Of a stretch of 64,000 nucleotides of DNA, positions 17,844-26,629 are shown piece by piece. The notes under the pieces are model-generated. The model saw nothing but the letters and a program-made list of their open reading frames with translations, was not told the DNA's origin and did no database searches. Made by a program: the position numbers and the translations under genes. Source of the DNA: Edaphobacter acidisoli (GTDB taxonomy: Bacteria > Acidobacteriota > Terriglobia > Terriglobales > Acidobacteriaceae); contig NZ_BMJB01000001.1 of the NCBI RefSeq assembly GCF_014642855.1, positions 806,001-870,000 on the forward strand, in the 5' to 3' direction. Numbering within the stretch: position 1 is the first letter of the stretch; each line of letters begins with the position of its first letter.

Positions 17844-19100
17844 ATGCGCGCCCTGGTGGACATCTTCGCTCAGGTTTTCCGCTCGATCGCGGCCAATAAG
17901 CTGCGCTCGTTTTTGACGATGTTCGGCATCGCGTGGGGTGTAGCTTCGCTGCTGCTGCTGATTGGATTGGGCGAAGGGTTTCGCTCGGGGCAGCGCCGCG
18001 GACTGTCGCAGCTGGGCGAAGACGTCATCATGGCCTGGGGTGGGAACATTCCCGCGTCACCGAATCAGCACACCGGGATGCGTCCTTATTATCTGACACT
18101 GAGTGACGCGGATGCGATCCGGGCGCAGGCGAGCCATGTGCGGAACGCGACGGCGTTCATCAATCGCGGAGACATCAAGCAGGTCAGCGAGTTTTCGAGC
18201 GCGGGTGGGGGCGTGTATGGCGTTGAGGTGAACTATCCTCAGGTGCGGCGCCTGCCGATTGCCAAGGGAAGGTTTCTGAATGCGGACGATGAGACGCAGC
18301 ATCGGCGCGTCGTGGTGCTCGGGCAGAAGAACAACGTGCTTCTGTTTCCCGGGAGGCCATCGGTCGGCGAATCCATCCTGCTGAATGGGTACAGGTTTCA
18401 GGTCATCGGCGTGGCCGACAAGATTGGCAGAGGGAACAACGATGGCGAGAACCAGCAGATCTATATTCCGCTCTCGACGATGATGGAGCTGTTCCCGATT
18501 CTGGGCGACAATGTGCCGCTGGACGCGGTCTCGTCCATTCAATATCAGCCGTTGACGGAGGACCTGAACGAGACGGCGAAGGCGGACGTTCACCGTATCA
18601 TTGCCGCGCGGCATGGATTTGATGCAGGCAACAAGGATGCGTTTGAAGAGTGGGACACGATCAAGACCATGCGCATGGTGGGCGTGATCTTTACTGCGAT
18701 GGATGTGTTTCTGGGTGGAGTGGGCATCGTTACGCTCGCGCTGGGAGCGGTGGGCATTATCAACATCATGCTGGTGACGGTGACGGAGCGGACCAAGGAG
18801 ATCGGGTTGCGGAAGGCGCTTGGCGCGACGAACGGCAGCATCATGATGCAGTTCTTTCTGGAAGGAATGCTGCTGACGGGATTGAGCGGAGTCATTGGAA
18901 TTCTGGGTTCTGCTGCACTGATGATCGTGTTGCAGCATGCGATGGGGAACAACCAGATGGGTTTCGATCCTCCGCGGCTGGTTCCGTGGTCGGCGGCGTT
19001 GGCGTTGGGGACGCTGACGCTTTGTGGCATGGTTGCGGGGCTGTATCCTGCGCGGCAGGCGGCGCTGATGGAGCCGGTGGAAGCGTTGAGGAAGGAATAG
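17844..19100 (+). CDS. MacB/FtsX-type ABC transporter permease
   Basis: A 418-residue permease with MacB topology. The N-terminal helix (NKLRSFLTMFGIAWGVASLLLL) is followed by a large periplasmic MacB_PCD domain (residues 50-270), then three helices (VGIVTLALGAVGIINIMLV, ILGSAALMIVL and a C-terminal one) ending QAALMEPVEALRKE. The cytoplasmic coupling sequence TERTKEIGLRKALGAT is intact. Such permeases need a separate ATPase for export of peptides or lipids, and none is adjacent. The start is uncertain: ATG 17844 fits the family, but an in-frame GTG at 17820 is possible. The next permease begins 3 bp after the stop, so they are co-transcribed. Confidence 0.87.
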   Translation: MRALVDIFAQVFRSIAANKLRSFLTMFGIAWGVASLLLLIGLGEGFRSGQRRGLSQLGEDVIMAWGGNIPASPNQHTGMRPYYLTLSDADAIRAQASHVRNATAFINRGDIKQVSEFSSAGGGVYGVEVNYPQVRRLPIAKGRFLNADDETQHRRVVVLGQKNNVLLFPGRPSVGESILLNGYRFQVIGVADKIGRGNNDGENQQIYIPLSTMMELFPILGDNVPLDAVSSIQYQPLTEDLNETAKADVHRIIAARHGFDAGNKDAFEEWDTIKTMRMVGVIFTAMDVFLGGVGIVTLALGAVGIINIMLVTVTERTKEIGLRKALGATNGSIMMQFFLEGMLLTGLSGVIGILGSAALMIVLQHAMGNNQMGFDPPRLVPWSAALALGTLTLCGMVAGLYPARQAALMEPVEALRKE

Positions 19101-19103
19101 GCC

Positions 19104-20342
19104 ATGTTGCGCGATATCTTCGGACAGGCTATCGAGGCGATGCGGCACAATGGCCGACGCACGGTTATTACCGTTCTCGGCATGGCCTGGGGAATTGCTA
19201 CGGTGGTGCTGCTGCTGGCTTACGGCGCTGGCTTTGGACGCGCGTTTGAGGCCATCTTCGCGCAGTGGGGCACGAACATGATGGGCGTGTTTCCAGGGAC
19301 GACCAGCGAGCAGGCGGGTGGAACCAAGGCTGGTGTGAAGGTTCGGCTGCAGATGGATGACATGGAGCATATTGAAGAGACAGTTCCGGGAATCATCCAC
19401 GTCTCGCCGATGTACTGGAAGAATGAGCCTATCCAGAACGAGTTGCATACGTACACGTGGGAAGTGGATGGGGTCTCGCCTGAGCTTGCGGATATTCAGC
19501 GAATGGACATCGATGAGGGAAGGTTTCTCACCGCAGACGATGTACAACAGCGCAATCACGTTGTGGTGATTGGCTCGGAGGCGAAGACGAAGCTGTTCTC
19601 GGGTGCGTATCCGCTGGGCGAGATGGTCCGGCTGAATGGCATTGCATTTGAGGTTGTAGGCGTGCTGAAGCCCAAGATGCAGGAGAGCGGAGATAACGTC
19701 AACCGCATTACCTACATTCCATACAGCACGATGAGCGAGATGAAGGATACGAAGTATCTGGATGGCATCTGGATGAGCTATCGCGGCGATCACACAGTTG
19801 TGGAGCAGGCGCTGCGCAACTCGATTGCCGCCTCGCATGGCTTCAGACCTTCGGACCACAATGCGATCTTTGTAGCTGACATCATGCGGCAGTTGGCGCA
19901 GTTCCGTATTATTTCGCTGGCGCTTCAGGTGCTGCTGGCATTTATCGGAGCGCTGACACTGGGAATTGCCGGTATTGGGCTGATGAATATCATGCTGGTA
20001 AGTGTGCAGCAGCGGACGCGTGAGATTGGTGTTGAGAAGGCCCTTGGTGCGCGGAAACGGCATATTCTGATGCAGTTTCTCGCAGAGTCGATGGTGATTA
20101 CGGGACTTGGCGGAGCGGGCGGAATTGGGCTCGCTTATGCGGTGGCGAAGTCGATTGGGACGATCAAGTTTTACAGTGCGCTTGCGGCCAATGCGGAGAA
20201 GGCAGATATTCATCTGCTGATCTCTCCGCATAGCGTGCTGATTGCGACGGGGATTCTTGTCGTCGTCGGGTTGGTGAGCGGGATGATTCCCGCGATTCAG
20301 GCTGCGAATCTGGATCCGATTGAGGCACTGCGTTACGAGTAG
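19104..20342 (+). CDS. MacB/FtsX-type ABC transporter permease, second copy
   Basis: A 412-residue paralogue of the gene 3 bp upstream with the same layout: N-terminal helix around RRTVITVLGMAWGIATVVLLL, a periplasmic domain, the coupling block QQRTREIGVEKALGARKRH and a final helix before NLDPIEALRYE. The two probably form a heterodimeric permease. Acidobacteria are known for many orphan MacB-like permeases without an encoded ATPase; here the duplicated units are separate genes rather than one fused chain. No Walker-type ATPase is found within 10 kb on this strand. The substrate is unknown. Confidence 0.87.
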   Translation: MLRDIFGQAIEAMRHNGRRTVITVLGMAWGIATVVLLLAYGAGFGRAFEAIFAQWGTNMMGVFPGTTSEQAGGTKAGVKVRLQMDDMEHIEETVPGIIHVSPMYWKNEPIQNELHTYTWEVDGVSPELADIQRMDIDEGRFLTADDVQQRNHVVVIGSEAKTKLFSGAYPLGEMVRLNGIAFEVVGVLKPKMQESGDNVNRITYIPYSTMSEMKDTKYLDGIWMSYRGDHTVVEQALRNSIAASHGFRPSDHNAIFVADIMRQLAQFRIISLALQVLLAFIGALTLGIAGIGLMNIMLVSVQQRTREIGVEKALGARKRHILMQFLAESMVITGLGGAGGIGLAYAVAKSIGTIKFYSALAANAEKADIHLLISPHSVLIATGILVVVGLVSGMIPAIQAANLDPIEALRYE

Positions 20343-20379
20343 CGCTTGACGGTCCCACCCGGCATCTTCGATGACTTCG

Positions 20380-20419
20380 AAAAATACTGAGGTTCTTCGC
20401 TTCGCTCAGAATGACAAGC
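20380..20419 (+). repeat. Dispersed intergenic repeat, copy 1
   Basis: About 40 bp beginning AAAATACTGAGG and containing TTCTTCGCTTCGCTCAGAAT. It matches 22365-22403 closely. It lies between the converging permease and glmU genes. Confidence 0.6.
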
Positions 20420-20448
20420 TAAAGAGCTGCATATGGATTGTGTAGTGA

Positions 20449-21876
20449 CTAGCAGCTGGCCTTTGCTTTTTCCCGCATTTCTTTTTTTGCCTTGGCCCAT
20501 CCGGGCTTAGTGGTTTGGCGGGCGCGGCCGAGGGCCAGTGCGCCTGCCGGAACGTCTTCGGTGATGCAGCTTCCGGCGGCGATGTAGGCTCCGTCTTCAA
20601 TGGTGACGGGGGCGACGAGGGTGGAGTCGGAGCCGATGAAGGCTCCGTCGCCGATGGTGGTGCGGTGCTTGTTCACGCCGTCGTAGTTGCAGGTGATGGC
20701 TCCTGCGCCGACGTTGACGCCTGCGCCGATGACTGCGTCGCCGAGGTAGTTCAGGTGGTTGGCTTTCGAGCCTTTGCCGATTGTTACTTTTTTGGTTTCG
20801 ACGAAGTTGCCGACGTGTGCGCCTTCGCCGATGTTGCTCTCGGGGCGGAGGTGGCAGTAGGGGCCGAGGATGGCTTTGTCGGCGACTGTGGCGGAGTCGA
20901 GGATGCTCCCGTTGCGGATGGTGACTTCGTCGCCCACGCGCGAGCTTTGAATGACCGAGTAGGAGCGGATGCGGCAGTTGGAGCCGATCTGGGTTGCGCC
21001 GAGCAGTTGGACGTAGGGCTCGATGGTGGTGTCGGGGCCGACGGTGACTTCGGCGTCGATGACGCAGGTTTCGGGGCGGAAGATGGTGACTCCGCTGGCC
21101 ATGAGGCGCTGGGCGCTCTGGAGGCGCATGGCGGCGTCGAGGTGCATCATCTCGGCGATGGTGTTGGCTCCTAGGACTTCGTTGACGCTCTCGGCTTTGA
21201 CGGCGATGACGCGCTTGCCTTCGGCGACGAGCATGGCGGCGATGTCGGTGAGGTAGAACTCGCCGTGGGCGTTGTTGGTGGTGAGGGCGTCTAGCTTGCT
21301 GAAGAGTGCGCGGGTGTTGAAGCAGTAGATGCCGGAGTTGATCTCGCGGGCGCCGAGTTGTTCGGGTTTGAGCGATTTTTGCTCGACGATGGCGAGGACT
21401 TCTGGTGCGTCTTCTTTGACGCGGAGGATGCGGCCGTAGCCGTGCGGGTTGTCGGGTACGGCGGTCAGGATGGTCATCGCGGCCTGCTCGCGGAGGTGGG
21501 CGTCGCGGACGGCTGCGATGGTCTCGGGGCGGATGAGCGGCACGTCGCCGGAGAGGACGAGTAGGTTTTCGGGAGGCGTTTGGCCAGAGAGCTCGAAGTC
21601 GGCCTTGAGCATCTGGAGGGCGTGGCCAGTGCCGCGCTGCTCGGCCTGGAGGACGAAGGCTACGCCGGTGTGGGCTACGGCGGACTTCACCATCTCGGCC
21701 TCGTGGCCGACGATGCAGTAGATGTTTTCAGCCGGGACGATGGTTTTGGCGGCGGCGATGACATGGAGCAACAGGGCGCGGCCGCCGATCTCGTGGAGGA
21801 CTTTGGGGCGCTTGCTCTTGAGCCGCGTGCCTTTGCCGGCGGCCATGATGGCGATGGCGAATTCTGGATGGGGCAT
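20449..21876 (-). CDS. glmU: Bifunctional N-acetylglucosamine-1-phosphate uridyltransferase / glucosamine-1-phosphate acetyltransferase
   Basis: A 475-residue enzyme making UDP-GlcNAc for peptidoglycan and LPS. The N-terminal uridyltransferase has the nucleotide-binding MAAGKGTRLKSKRPKVLHE, then LSGDVPLI and VEQKSLKPEQ. From about residue 255 a left-handed beta-helix of hexapeptide repeats carries the acetyltransferase, with VETKKVTIGKGSKANHLNYL and ITCNYDGVNKHRT, which contain the conserved active-site residues. The C-terminus is slightly longer than in E. coli, with a basic tail. The start is preceded by AAGGAAA. The gene converges with the permeases. Confidence 0.97.
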   Translation of the reverse strand: MPHPEFAIAIMAAGKGTRLKSKRPKVLHEIGGRALLLHVIAAAKTIVPAENIYCIVGHEAEMVKSAVAHTGVAFVLQAEQRGTGHALQMLKADFELSGQTPPENLLVLSGDVPLIRPETIAAVRDAHLREQAAMTILTAVPDNPHGYGRILRVKEDAPEVLAIVEQKSLKPEQLGAREINSGIYCFNTRALFSKLDALTTNNAHGEFYLTDIAAMLVAEGKRVIAVKAESVNEVLGANTIAEMMHLDAAMRLQSAQRLMASGVTIFRPETCVIDAEVTVGPDTTIEPYVQLLGATQIGSNCRIRSYSVIQSSRVGDEVTIRNGSILDSATVADKAILGPYCHLRPESNIGEGAHVGNFVETKKVTIGKGSKANHLNYLGDAVIGAGVNVGAGAITCNYDGVNKHRTTIGDGAFIGSDSTLVAPVTIEDGAYIAAGSCITEDVPAGALALGRARQTTKPGWAKAKKEMREKAKASC

Positions 21877-21946
21877 GGATTTCCTTCAGTTTTCTATCGC
21901 TATCTTCTCATGACGTCCGGGGTGGAGAAATGGCCCGGATTGGTAC

Positions 21947-22172
21947 TTACCCCCTCCCGTACTGAAGTACCAAAGTCTTCAAACGAAATGGCTTAGATAT
22001 ATGGAATGCGACATGGGTTCGGCAATGAAAAACGCCCGGTCTGCGCCGGGCGTTGGGTGTTCATTTCCAGTGTAGCGGGTTGGGTGAAACTAAACCGCCA
22101 GGTTTGGGAGATTTATATTCGGTTTGGTTTGTTGGGGTTGGGGGAATTTCTTGAAGTTGGGGGTATTGACAG
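21947..22172 (+). repeat. Long intergenic repeat element, copy 1
   Basis: About 225 bp that align along their whole length with 51639-51863 in the same orientation. Shared landmarks are a C-run (CCCCCTCCC), CAAAGTCTTCAAA, a GC hairpin (22031-22054 here), GTGAAACTAAACCGCCA and a final TTGACAG. Landmarks are in the same order and at nearly equal spacing, while the bases between them have diverged. It lies upstream of glmU and contains no open frame of note. Confidence 0.7.
22031..22054 (-). terminator. Hairpin inside repeat copy 1
   Basis: A perfect 9-bp stem, AACGCCCGG with CCGGGCGTT. Read on the minus strand it runs into TTTTTC, so it is terminator-like in that direction, upstream of glmU. 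Confidence 0.55.
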
Positions 22173-22456
22173 GCTTTTTGCCGGGAAGAGCGAGCCACAG
22201 ATTCCCTTCGGAAATGACAAACAAGAAAGGCAACAGCAGATTCCTCAGCTGCGCTACGGAATGGAAATGCGAGAAAGATGGGGAATGGGAATGCAAGAAA
22301 GGCCATGCCAGTTTTCGAGTTGGTGCAGCCCTTTCGAAGGCGAAGATTCGTGCTGACCACAAGCAAAATACCGAGGTTCTTCGCTGCGCTCAGAATGACA
22401 GGCAACAGTGGGTGTGGTTAAACTAAAACGATTCATTTCTTCACAATTCAGCTGCG
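22173..22456. other. Gene-free stretch upstream of the GH31 gene
   Basis: Together with the repeat before it, this forms a 580-bp interval without a gene. It holds the second copy of the 40-bp repeat (22365-22403) and a related variant near 22200-22240 (ATTCCCTTCGGAAATGACAA). I see no RNA gene. Confidence 0.5.
22365..22403 (+). repeat. Dispersed intergenic repeat, copy 2
   Basis: AAAATACCGAGG followed by TTCTTCGCTGCGCTCAGAAT; it differs from copy 1 (20380-20419) at only a few positions. Confidence 0.6.
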
Positions 22457-24892
22457 ATGAAAGGCAGGGCCGGAATGCGTCTCGGGTCAGATGGGGTGTT
22501 TTGCAATCGTTATCAGTGTGGGTTGATGAGGATGGGCGGCTGGTTGGTTTGCATGCTGGTGGCGCTAGTGTTGACTGCTCCGGGCGCGGTGGCGCAGGAG
22601 TCGGTTGTGCTGACGCGGCAGGATGCGACGGTGATGCTGGAGCCTTATGCTCCGAATATTCTGCGCGTGACGTTGAGCCTGCGGAAGAAGGATGCGGTTT
22701 CGGGGCCGGGGTATGGAATTACGGCGCATCCTTCGGCGGCTGGATGGACGCACGAGGCGAATGAGCAGGGGGATGTGTATCGCTCGTCGCAGATGGTGGT
22801 GACGGTTGGGGCGAGCCATAAGTGGACTCCGACCGGGACGGCTGCTGATATTGCGAAGTTCTTCAGTGGGTCTACTCCTGGTGTGGGGATTTCTTTCAAG
22901 ACTCCTGATGGGAAGGACCTGCTTTCGATGCAGGGGTGGCAGATGTCGGTGCCGAACCATAAGGATGGGAATGCCGATGTGCTGTATGACCGGCGACCGA
23001 CGGATGATGATTTCTTTGAGGTGGGGGCGTCCTTTTTTTCGTCGAAGGATGAGCACTACTACGGGCTGGGGCAGAACCAGGAGGGGTTTCTTGATCGCCG
23101 CAATCATGTGATTCGGTGTGCGCATGATTATGATGCTCCGTCGGGGCAGAGTGTATGTGTGCCGTTTGTGGTTACAAATTATGGGTATGGATTGCTTTGG
23201 GATAACCCTTCGAAGACGACCGTGGCGTTTGGATTCAATGACCAGACGCGGTGGACCTCGCAGGTGGGGCAGCGGGTTTCGTTCTTTGTGATTGCGGGCA
23301 AGACGTATGACGAGATCTATGAGGGCTATCGGCTGCTGACGGGCAGTGTGCCGATGCTGCCGAAGTCGGCTTACGGGTACATTCAGTGCAAGCAGCGGTA
23401 TAGCTCGCAGGAAGAGGTGCTGGATGTGGCTAAGGGCTATCGTGAGCGGCATCTGCCTGCGGACGTTCTTGTTGTGGACTGGTTCTACTACACGAAGATG
23501 GGCCAGATGGATATGGACCCGGTGAAGTGGCCTGACCCGGTGGCGATGAATAAGCAACTGCACGCGATGGGATTTCACACGATGATCAGCGTGTGGCCGC
23601 GGTTTGTGCCGGGGTCGCGCTATTACGACACGCTGCTGCACAATGGCTGGTTCATGCACCTGGCCGATGGCACGCCAACGAATGGGCTGCCGTATGATCG
23701 CGCGGGGTCGGATATTGATACGACGAATCCGGATGCGGCGAAGTGGTATTGGGATACGATTCGCGACAACATTCTGAGTAAAGGGTTCGATTCGATCTGG
23801 GCGGATGAGACGGAGCCGGACCTGCCTCCGAATGGGAGCTACTTTCATATCGGGCCGGGAACGGAGTACTTCAATGTGTATCCGCTGTTTCATACGGCGG
23901 CGATCTATGACGGGTTTCGCCGCGACCTGAAGACGCGGGCGTTGATTCTGGCGAGGGATGCTTATACGGGCGCGCAGCATAATGGGGCGATCTTCTGGTC
24001 GTCGGATATCTCTCCCAACTGGGACACGCTGCGGCGGCAGGTGCCTACGGGGATTAATTTTGTTGCCTCGGGGATGCCTTACTGGAGCACGGATATTGGT
24101 GGGTGGCAGTATCTGCCTGCGTATCACAAGCCGGAGCATCCGCCGTTGATTGATCCGAGCGATGCGCGGGAGAATGTGGGGCACTACGACGACTATCCGG
24201 AGCTGTATGTGCGGTGGTTTGAGTATGGCGCGTTTCAGCCGAACTTTCGCTCGCATGGCAGCCGCAACCATAACGAGGTGTGGTCGTATGGGAAGCAGGC
24301 GGAGCCGATTCTGGAGAAGTATCTGCGGCTAAGGTATGAGCTGATGCCGTATATCTACACGCTTGGATATGACGCGCATGAGACGGGCGCGCCGTTTATG
24401 CGTGGGTTGTTTATGGATTTTCCGAAGGACCCGAAGGTGGCCAACATCGGCGATGAGTATATGTTTGGGCCGGCGTTGTTGGTGGCTCCGGTGACGGAGC
24501 AGGGCGCGACGACGCGCTCGGTTTATCTGCCTGCGGGGACGGACTGGTATAACTTCTGGACCAACGAGCGTGTGCATGGAGGGCAGCGCGTTACGGTGGC
24601 GGCACCGATTGATACGATTCCGGTGTTTGTGCGGGCGGGCTCGATTCTGGCGCTGGGTGCTCCGGTGGAGAGCACGAATGAGAAGCAGGCGATTGCGAAG
24701 GTGCGGGTCTACAGCGGCGCGGATGGCGATGCGGTGTTGTATCAGGATGATGGTTCGACTTACGACTATGAGCAGGGGAAGTTCGAGCTGACGCGGATGC
24801 ATTGGAATGATACGGAAGGGGAGTTGACTGCGACTGGATACAAGGCGTGGAGTAAGCCGGATTCGGAGATGGTTGAGGTCATTGGGAAGTGA
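22457..24892 (+). CDS. Secreted glycoside hydrolase family 31 (alpha-glucosidase / alpha-xylosidase)
   Basis: An 811-residue exported GH31 enzyme, a retaining alpha-glycosidase acting on alpha-glucans or alpha-xylosides such as xyloglucan fragments. The signal peptide is MRMGGWLVCMLVALVLTA followed by PGAVAQ. The N-terminal beta-sandwich leads into the barrel: YIQCKQRYSSQEEV, DVLVVDWFYYTKMG, the nucleophile region FDSIWADETEPDL and the acid/base region IFWSSDISPNWDTL. The C-terminal domain ends with the beta-sheet block RVYSGADGDAVLYQDDG. ATG 22457 gives a long n-region; ATG 22526, just before the signal peptide, is equally possible and neither has a strong ribosome site. Exact specificity cannot be read from sequence. 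Confidence 0.92.
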   Translation: MKGRAGMRLGSDGVFCNRYQCGLMRMGGWLVCMLVALVLTAPGAVAQESVVLTRQDATVMLEPYAPNILRVTLSLRKKDAVSGPGYGITAHPSAAGWTHEANEQGDVYRSSQMVVTVGASHKWTPTGTAADIAKFFSGSTPGVGISFKTPDGKDLLSMQGWQMSVPNHKDGNADVLYDRRPTDDDFFEVGASFFSSKDEHYYGLGQNQEGFLDRRNHVIRCAHDYDAPSGQSVCVPFVVTNYGYGLLWDNPSKTTVAFGFNDQTRWTSQVGQRVSFFVIAGKTYDEIYEGYRLLTGSVPMLPKSAYGYIQCKQRYSSQEEVLDVAKGYRERHLPADVLVVDWFYYTKMGQMDMDPVKWPDPVAMNKQLHAMGFHTMISVWPRFVPGSRYYDTLLHNGWFMHLADGTPTNGLPYDRAGSDIDTTNPDAAKWYWDTIRDNILSKGFDSIWADETEPDLPPNGSYFHIGPGTEYFNVYPLFHTAAIYDGFRRDLKTRALILARDAYTGAQHNGAIFWSSDISPNWDTLRRQVPTGINFVASGMPYWSTDIGGWQYLPAYHKPEHPPLIDPSDARENVGHYDDYPELYVRWFEYGAFQPNFRSHGSRNHNEVWSYGKQAEPILEKYLRLRYELMPYIYTLGYDAHETGAPFMRGLFMDFPKDPKVANIGDEYMFGPALLVAPVTEQGATTRSVYLPAGTDWYNFWTNERVHGGQRVTVAAPIDTIPVFVRAGSILALGAPVESTNEKQAIAKVRVYSGADGDAVLYQDDGSTYDYEQGKFELTRMHWNDTEGELTATGYKAWSKPDSEMVEVIGK

Positions 24893-25134
24893 CTCCATCA
24901 GGTGTGAATCTTGCGCAGAGGGGTGAAAAGCAGGCCTCCCGCTGCCCACCCCAGCGAGCAAGCTCGCCGGGGACCCCGGAGCGCGGAAGGATGACAACTG
25001 GGAAAGGTGACTCTCTTTCGTTGCATGAACGGTTATAGAGTGCGCTCATCAGGGCATTGGTATCGTTGACTTTCGTTTTGTTACGGAATAGCCTTGAATG
25101 CTGTCTGTGAAAACGTGCAGCGGGAAAGGCTCAA

Positions 25135-26169
25135 ATGAAAGCGTTGGTGAAGAGCCGCGATGAGCGCGGTTTGTGGCTGGAGGATGTGCCCGAGCCGGAG
25201 ATGGGCATCAATGATGTGAAGATTCGTGTGCTGGCTACTGGCATCTGCGGCACCGATCTGCACATCTACGACTGGGATGCCTGGGCACGCTCGACGATCA
25301 AACAGGGGCTGACGATTGGTCATGAGTTTGTCGGCGAGGTTGTGGCTGTTGGCTCGAATGTGACCGATATTGCGATTGGTCAGCTTGTGAGTGGTGAGGG
25401 GCACGTTGTCTGCGGGCGGTGCCGGAATTGTCTCGCCGGGCGGCGCCACCTTTGCGCGCACACGCTTGGGGTGGGCGTGAATCGCAATGGGGCTTTTGCA
25501 GAGTATGTTGTGGTGCCGATGTCGAATATCTGGCAGCATGCGCCGGGGATCTCGCATGAGATTGCGGCGATCTTTGATCCGCTGGGGAATGCTGTGCATA
25601 CGGCGTTGGCGTTTCCGGTGCTGGGCGAAGATGTGCTGGTGACGGGAGCGGGGCCGATTGGGATTATGGCTGCGGCTGTGGCGCAGCACGCGGGTGCGCG
25701 GTATACGGTGATCTCGGACCCGAATGAGTATCGGCGTGCGCTTGCGGAGAAGGTGGGAGTGACGCGGGCAGTCGATCCGCGCTCGACTACGCTGAAGCAG
25801 GTGCAGGAACAGTTGGGGATGCATGAGGGCTTCGATGTGGGGTTGGAGATGTCGGGCAATCCGGCGGCGTTTCGCGACATGCTGGCGAATATGAGCCATG
25901 GCGCGAAGATTGCCATGCTGGGGATTCCGTCGCAGGATATTTCGATCAACTGGAACCAGGTGATCTTCAATCAACTGACGCTGCGCGGGATTTATGGGCG
26001 CGAGATGTATGAGACCTGGTACAAGATGACTGTCATGCTGCAGAGCGGGCTTGATATTTCGGCTGTGATTACGCACAGGCTGAACTGGCGCGACTACGAG
26101 GCTGGGTTTGATGCGATGCGGTCGGGGAACTCGGGCAAGGTGATTCTTGATTGGCGCGATGTGGCGTGA
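25135..26169 (+). CDS. tdh: L-threonine 3-dehydrogenase
   Basis: A 344-residue zinc-dependent medium-chain dehydrogenase oxidising L-threonine to 2-amino-3-ketobutyrate with NAD+. Diagnostic features are [30 protein letters not shown] (catalytic zinc ligands), the structural zinc lobe [13 protein letters not shown] through RRHLC, the Rossmann motif [12 protein letters not shown] and [12 protein letters not shown]. Length matches E. coli Tdh (341). The usual partner kbl, for the CoA ligase that follows in the pathway, is not adjacent. GAAAGGCTCAA precedes the ATG. Confidence 0.95.
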   Translation: MKALVKSRDERGLWLEDVPEPEMGINDVKIRVLATGICGTDLHIYDWDAWARSTIKQGLTIGHEFVGEVVAVGSNVTDIAIGQLVSGEGHVVCGRCRNCLAGRRHLCAHTLGVGVNRNGAFAEYVVVPMSNIWQHAPGISHEIAAIFDPLGNAVHTALAFPVLGEDVLVTGAGPIGIMAAAVAQHAGARYTVISDPNEYRRALAEKVGVTRAVDPRSTTLKQVQEQLGMHEGFDVGLEMSGNPAAFRDMLANMSHGAKIAMLGIPSQDISINWNQVIFNQLTLRGIYGREMYETWYKMTVMLQSGLDISAVITHRLNWRDYEAGFDAMRSGNSGKVILDWRDVA

Positions 26170-26198
26170 CGGTGCTCATCGGACGAGCAAAATCCCCG

Positions 26199-26226
26199 GC
26201 ACGACGCAGCGATCGGAGCGTCGTGC
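26199..26226 (+). terminator. Stem-loop after tdh
   Basis: A perfect 9-bp stem, GCACGACGC (26199-26207) with GCGTCGTGC (26218-26226). No T run follows, so termination is possible but not certain. Confidence 0.4.
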
Positions 26227-26359
26227 TATGAAATTGCTGGCATTTCGTCGACGCAAATAGCTTTCCACTGGATTCATCTGGCTGGGGTTGAGATTTGCAC
26301 AGATACCGCAAGATATGGGGGCTTGCGGTTTCTGAATCTCATGATAGAGTGGTTTTACT

Positions 26360-26525
26360 TCGCGGTGGCCTGATTGAGAGATTGGGCTGAAAAGGGAATC
26401 CGGTGAGAAGCCGGAACTGCCCCGCAGCGGTGAGCAGGAACGAAAGCTCTGTTCGAAGCACTGGCTTGACGGCCGGGAAGCTGGAGCAAGTAGGGTGCCT
26501 GCGAGTCCGAAGACCTGCCACGAAG
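26360..26525 (+). ncRNA. Cobalamin (B12) riboswitch aptamer
   Basis: Conserved elements of the adenosylcobalamin aptamer appear in order: GGTGGCC (26364), AAAGGGAATCCGGTGAGAAG (26391-26410), CCGGAACTGCCCCGCAGCGG, a CACTG loop element (26459-26463), and the B12-box sequence AGTCCGAAGACCTGCC (26504-26519). It lies 110 bp upstream of nrdA. When B12 binds, such switches repress the downstream gene. A CAGTG at 26561-26565 could be the kissing-loop partner of CACTG. Confidence 0.93.
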
Positions 26526-26570
26526 ACATTCGCTTACGCCTCCGAGGGGAGGTGAAGTGGCAGTGGCTAT

Positions 26571-26587
26571 CGCTCCGCTGAGGAGCG
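26571..26587 (+). promoter_or_regulatory. Candidate expression platform of the B12 riboswitch
   Basis: A GC-rich stem, CGCTCC (26571-26576) with GGAGCG (26582-26587), is followed by a pyrimidine-rich tract (CTGTTTGCTTCTTCC). It may act as the terminator controlled by the aptamer. The nrdA ribosome site GGGAGGG follows 30-40 bp later, so translational control is also possible. Confidence 0.4.
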
Positions 26588-26629
26588 CTGCTGTTTGCTT
26601 CTTCCCCCTTCGCCGGCAGGGAGGGTTCG

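Noticed and set aside
24945..24990. CCCACCCCAGCGAGCAAGCT block after the GH31 gene as a dispersed repeat
   Set aside because: It resembles repeats I associate with Terriglobia genomes, but there is only one copy in this window, so nothing here supports it.
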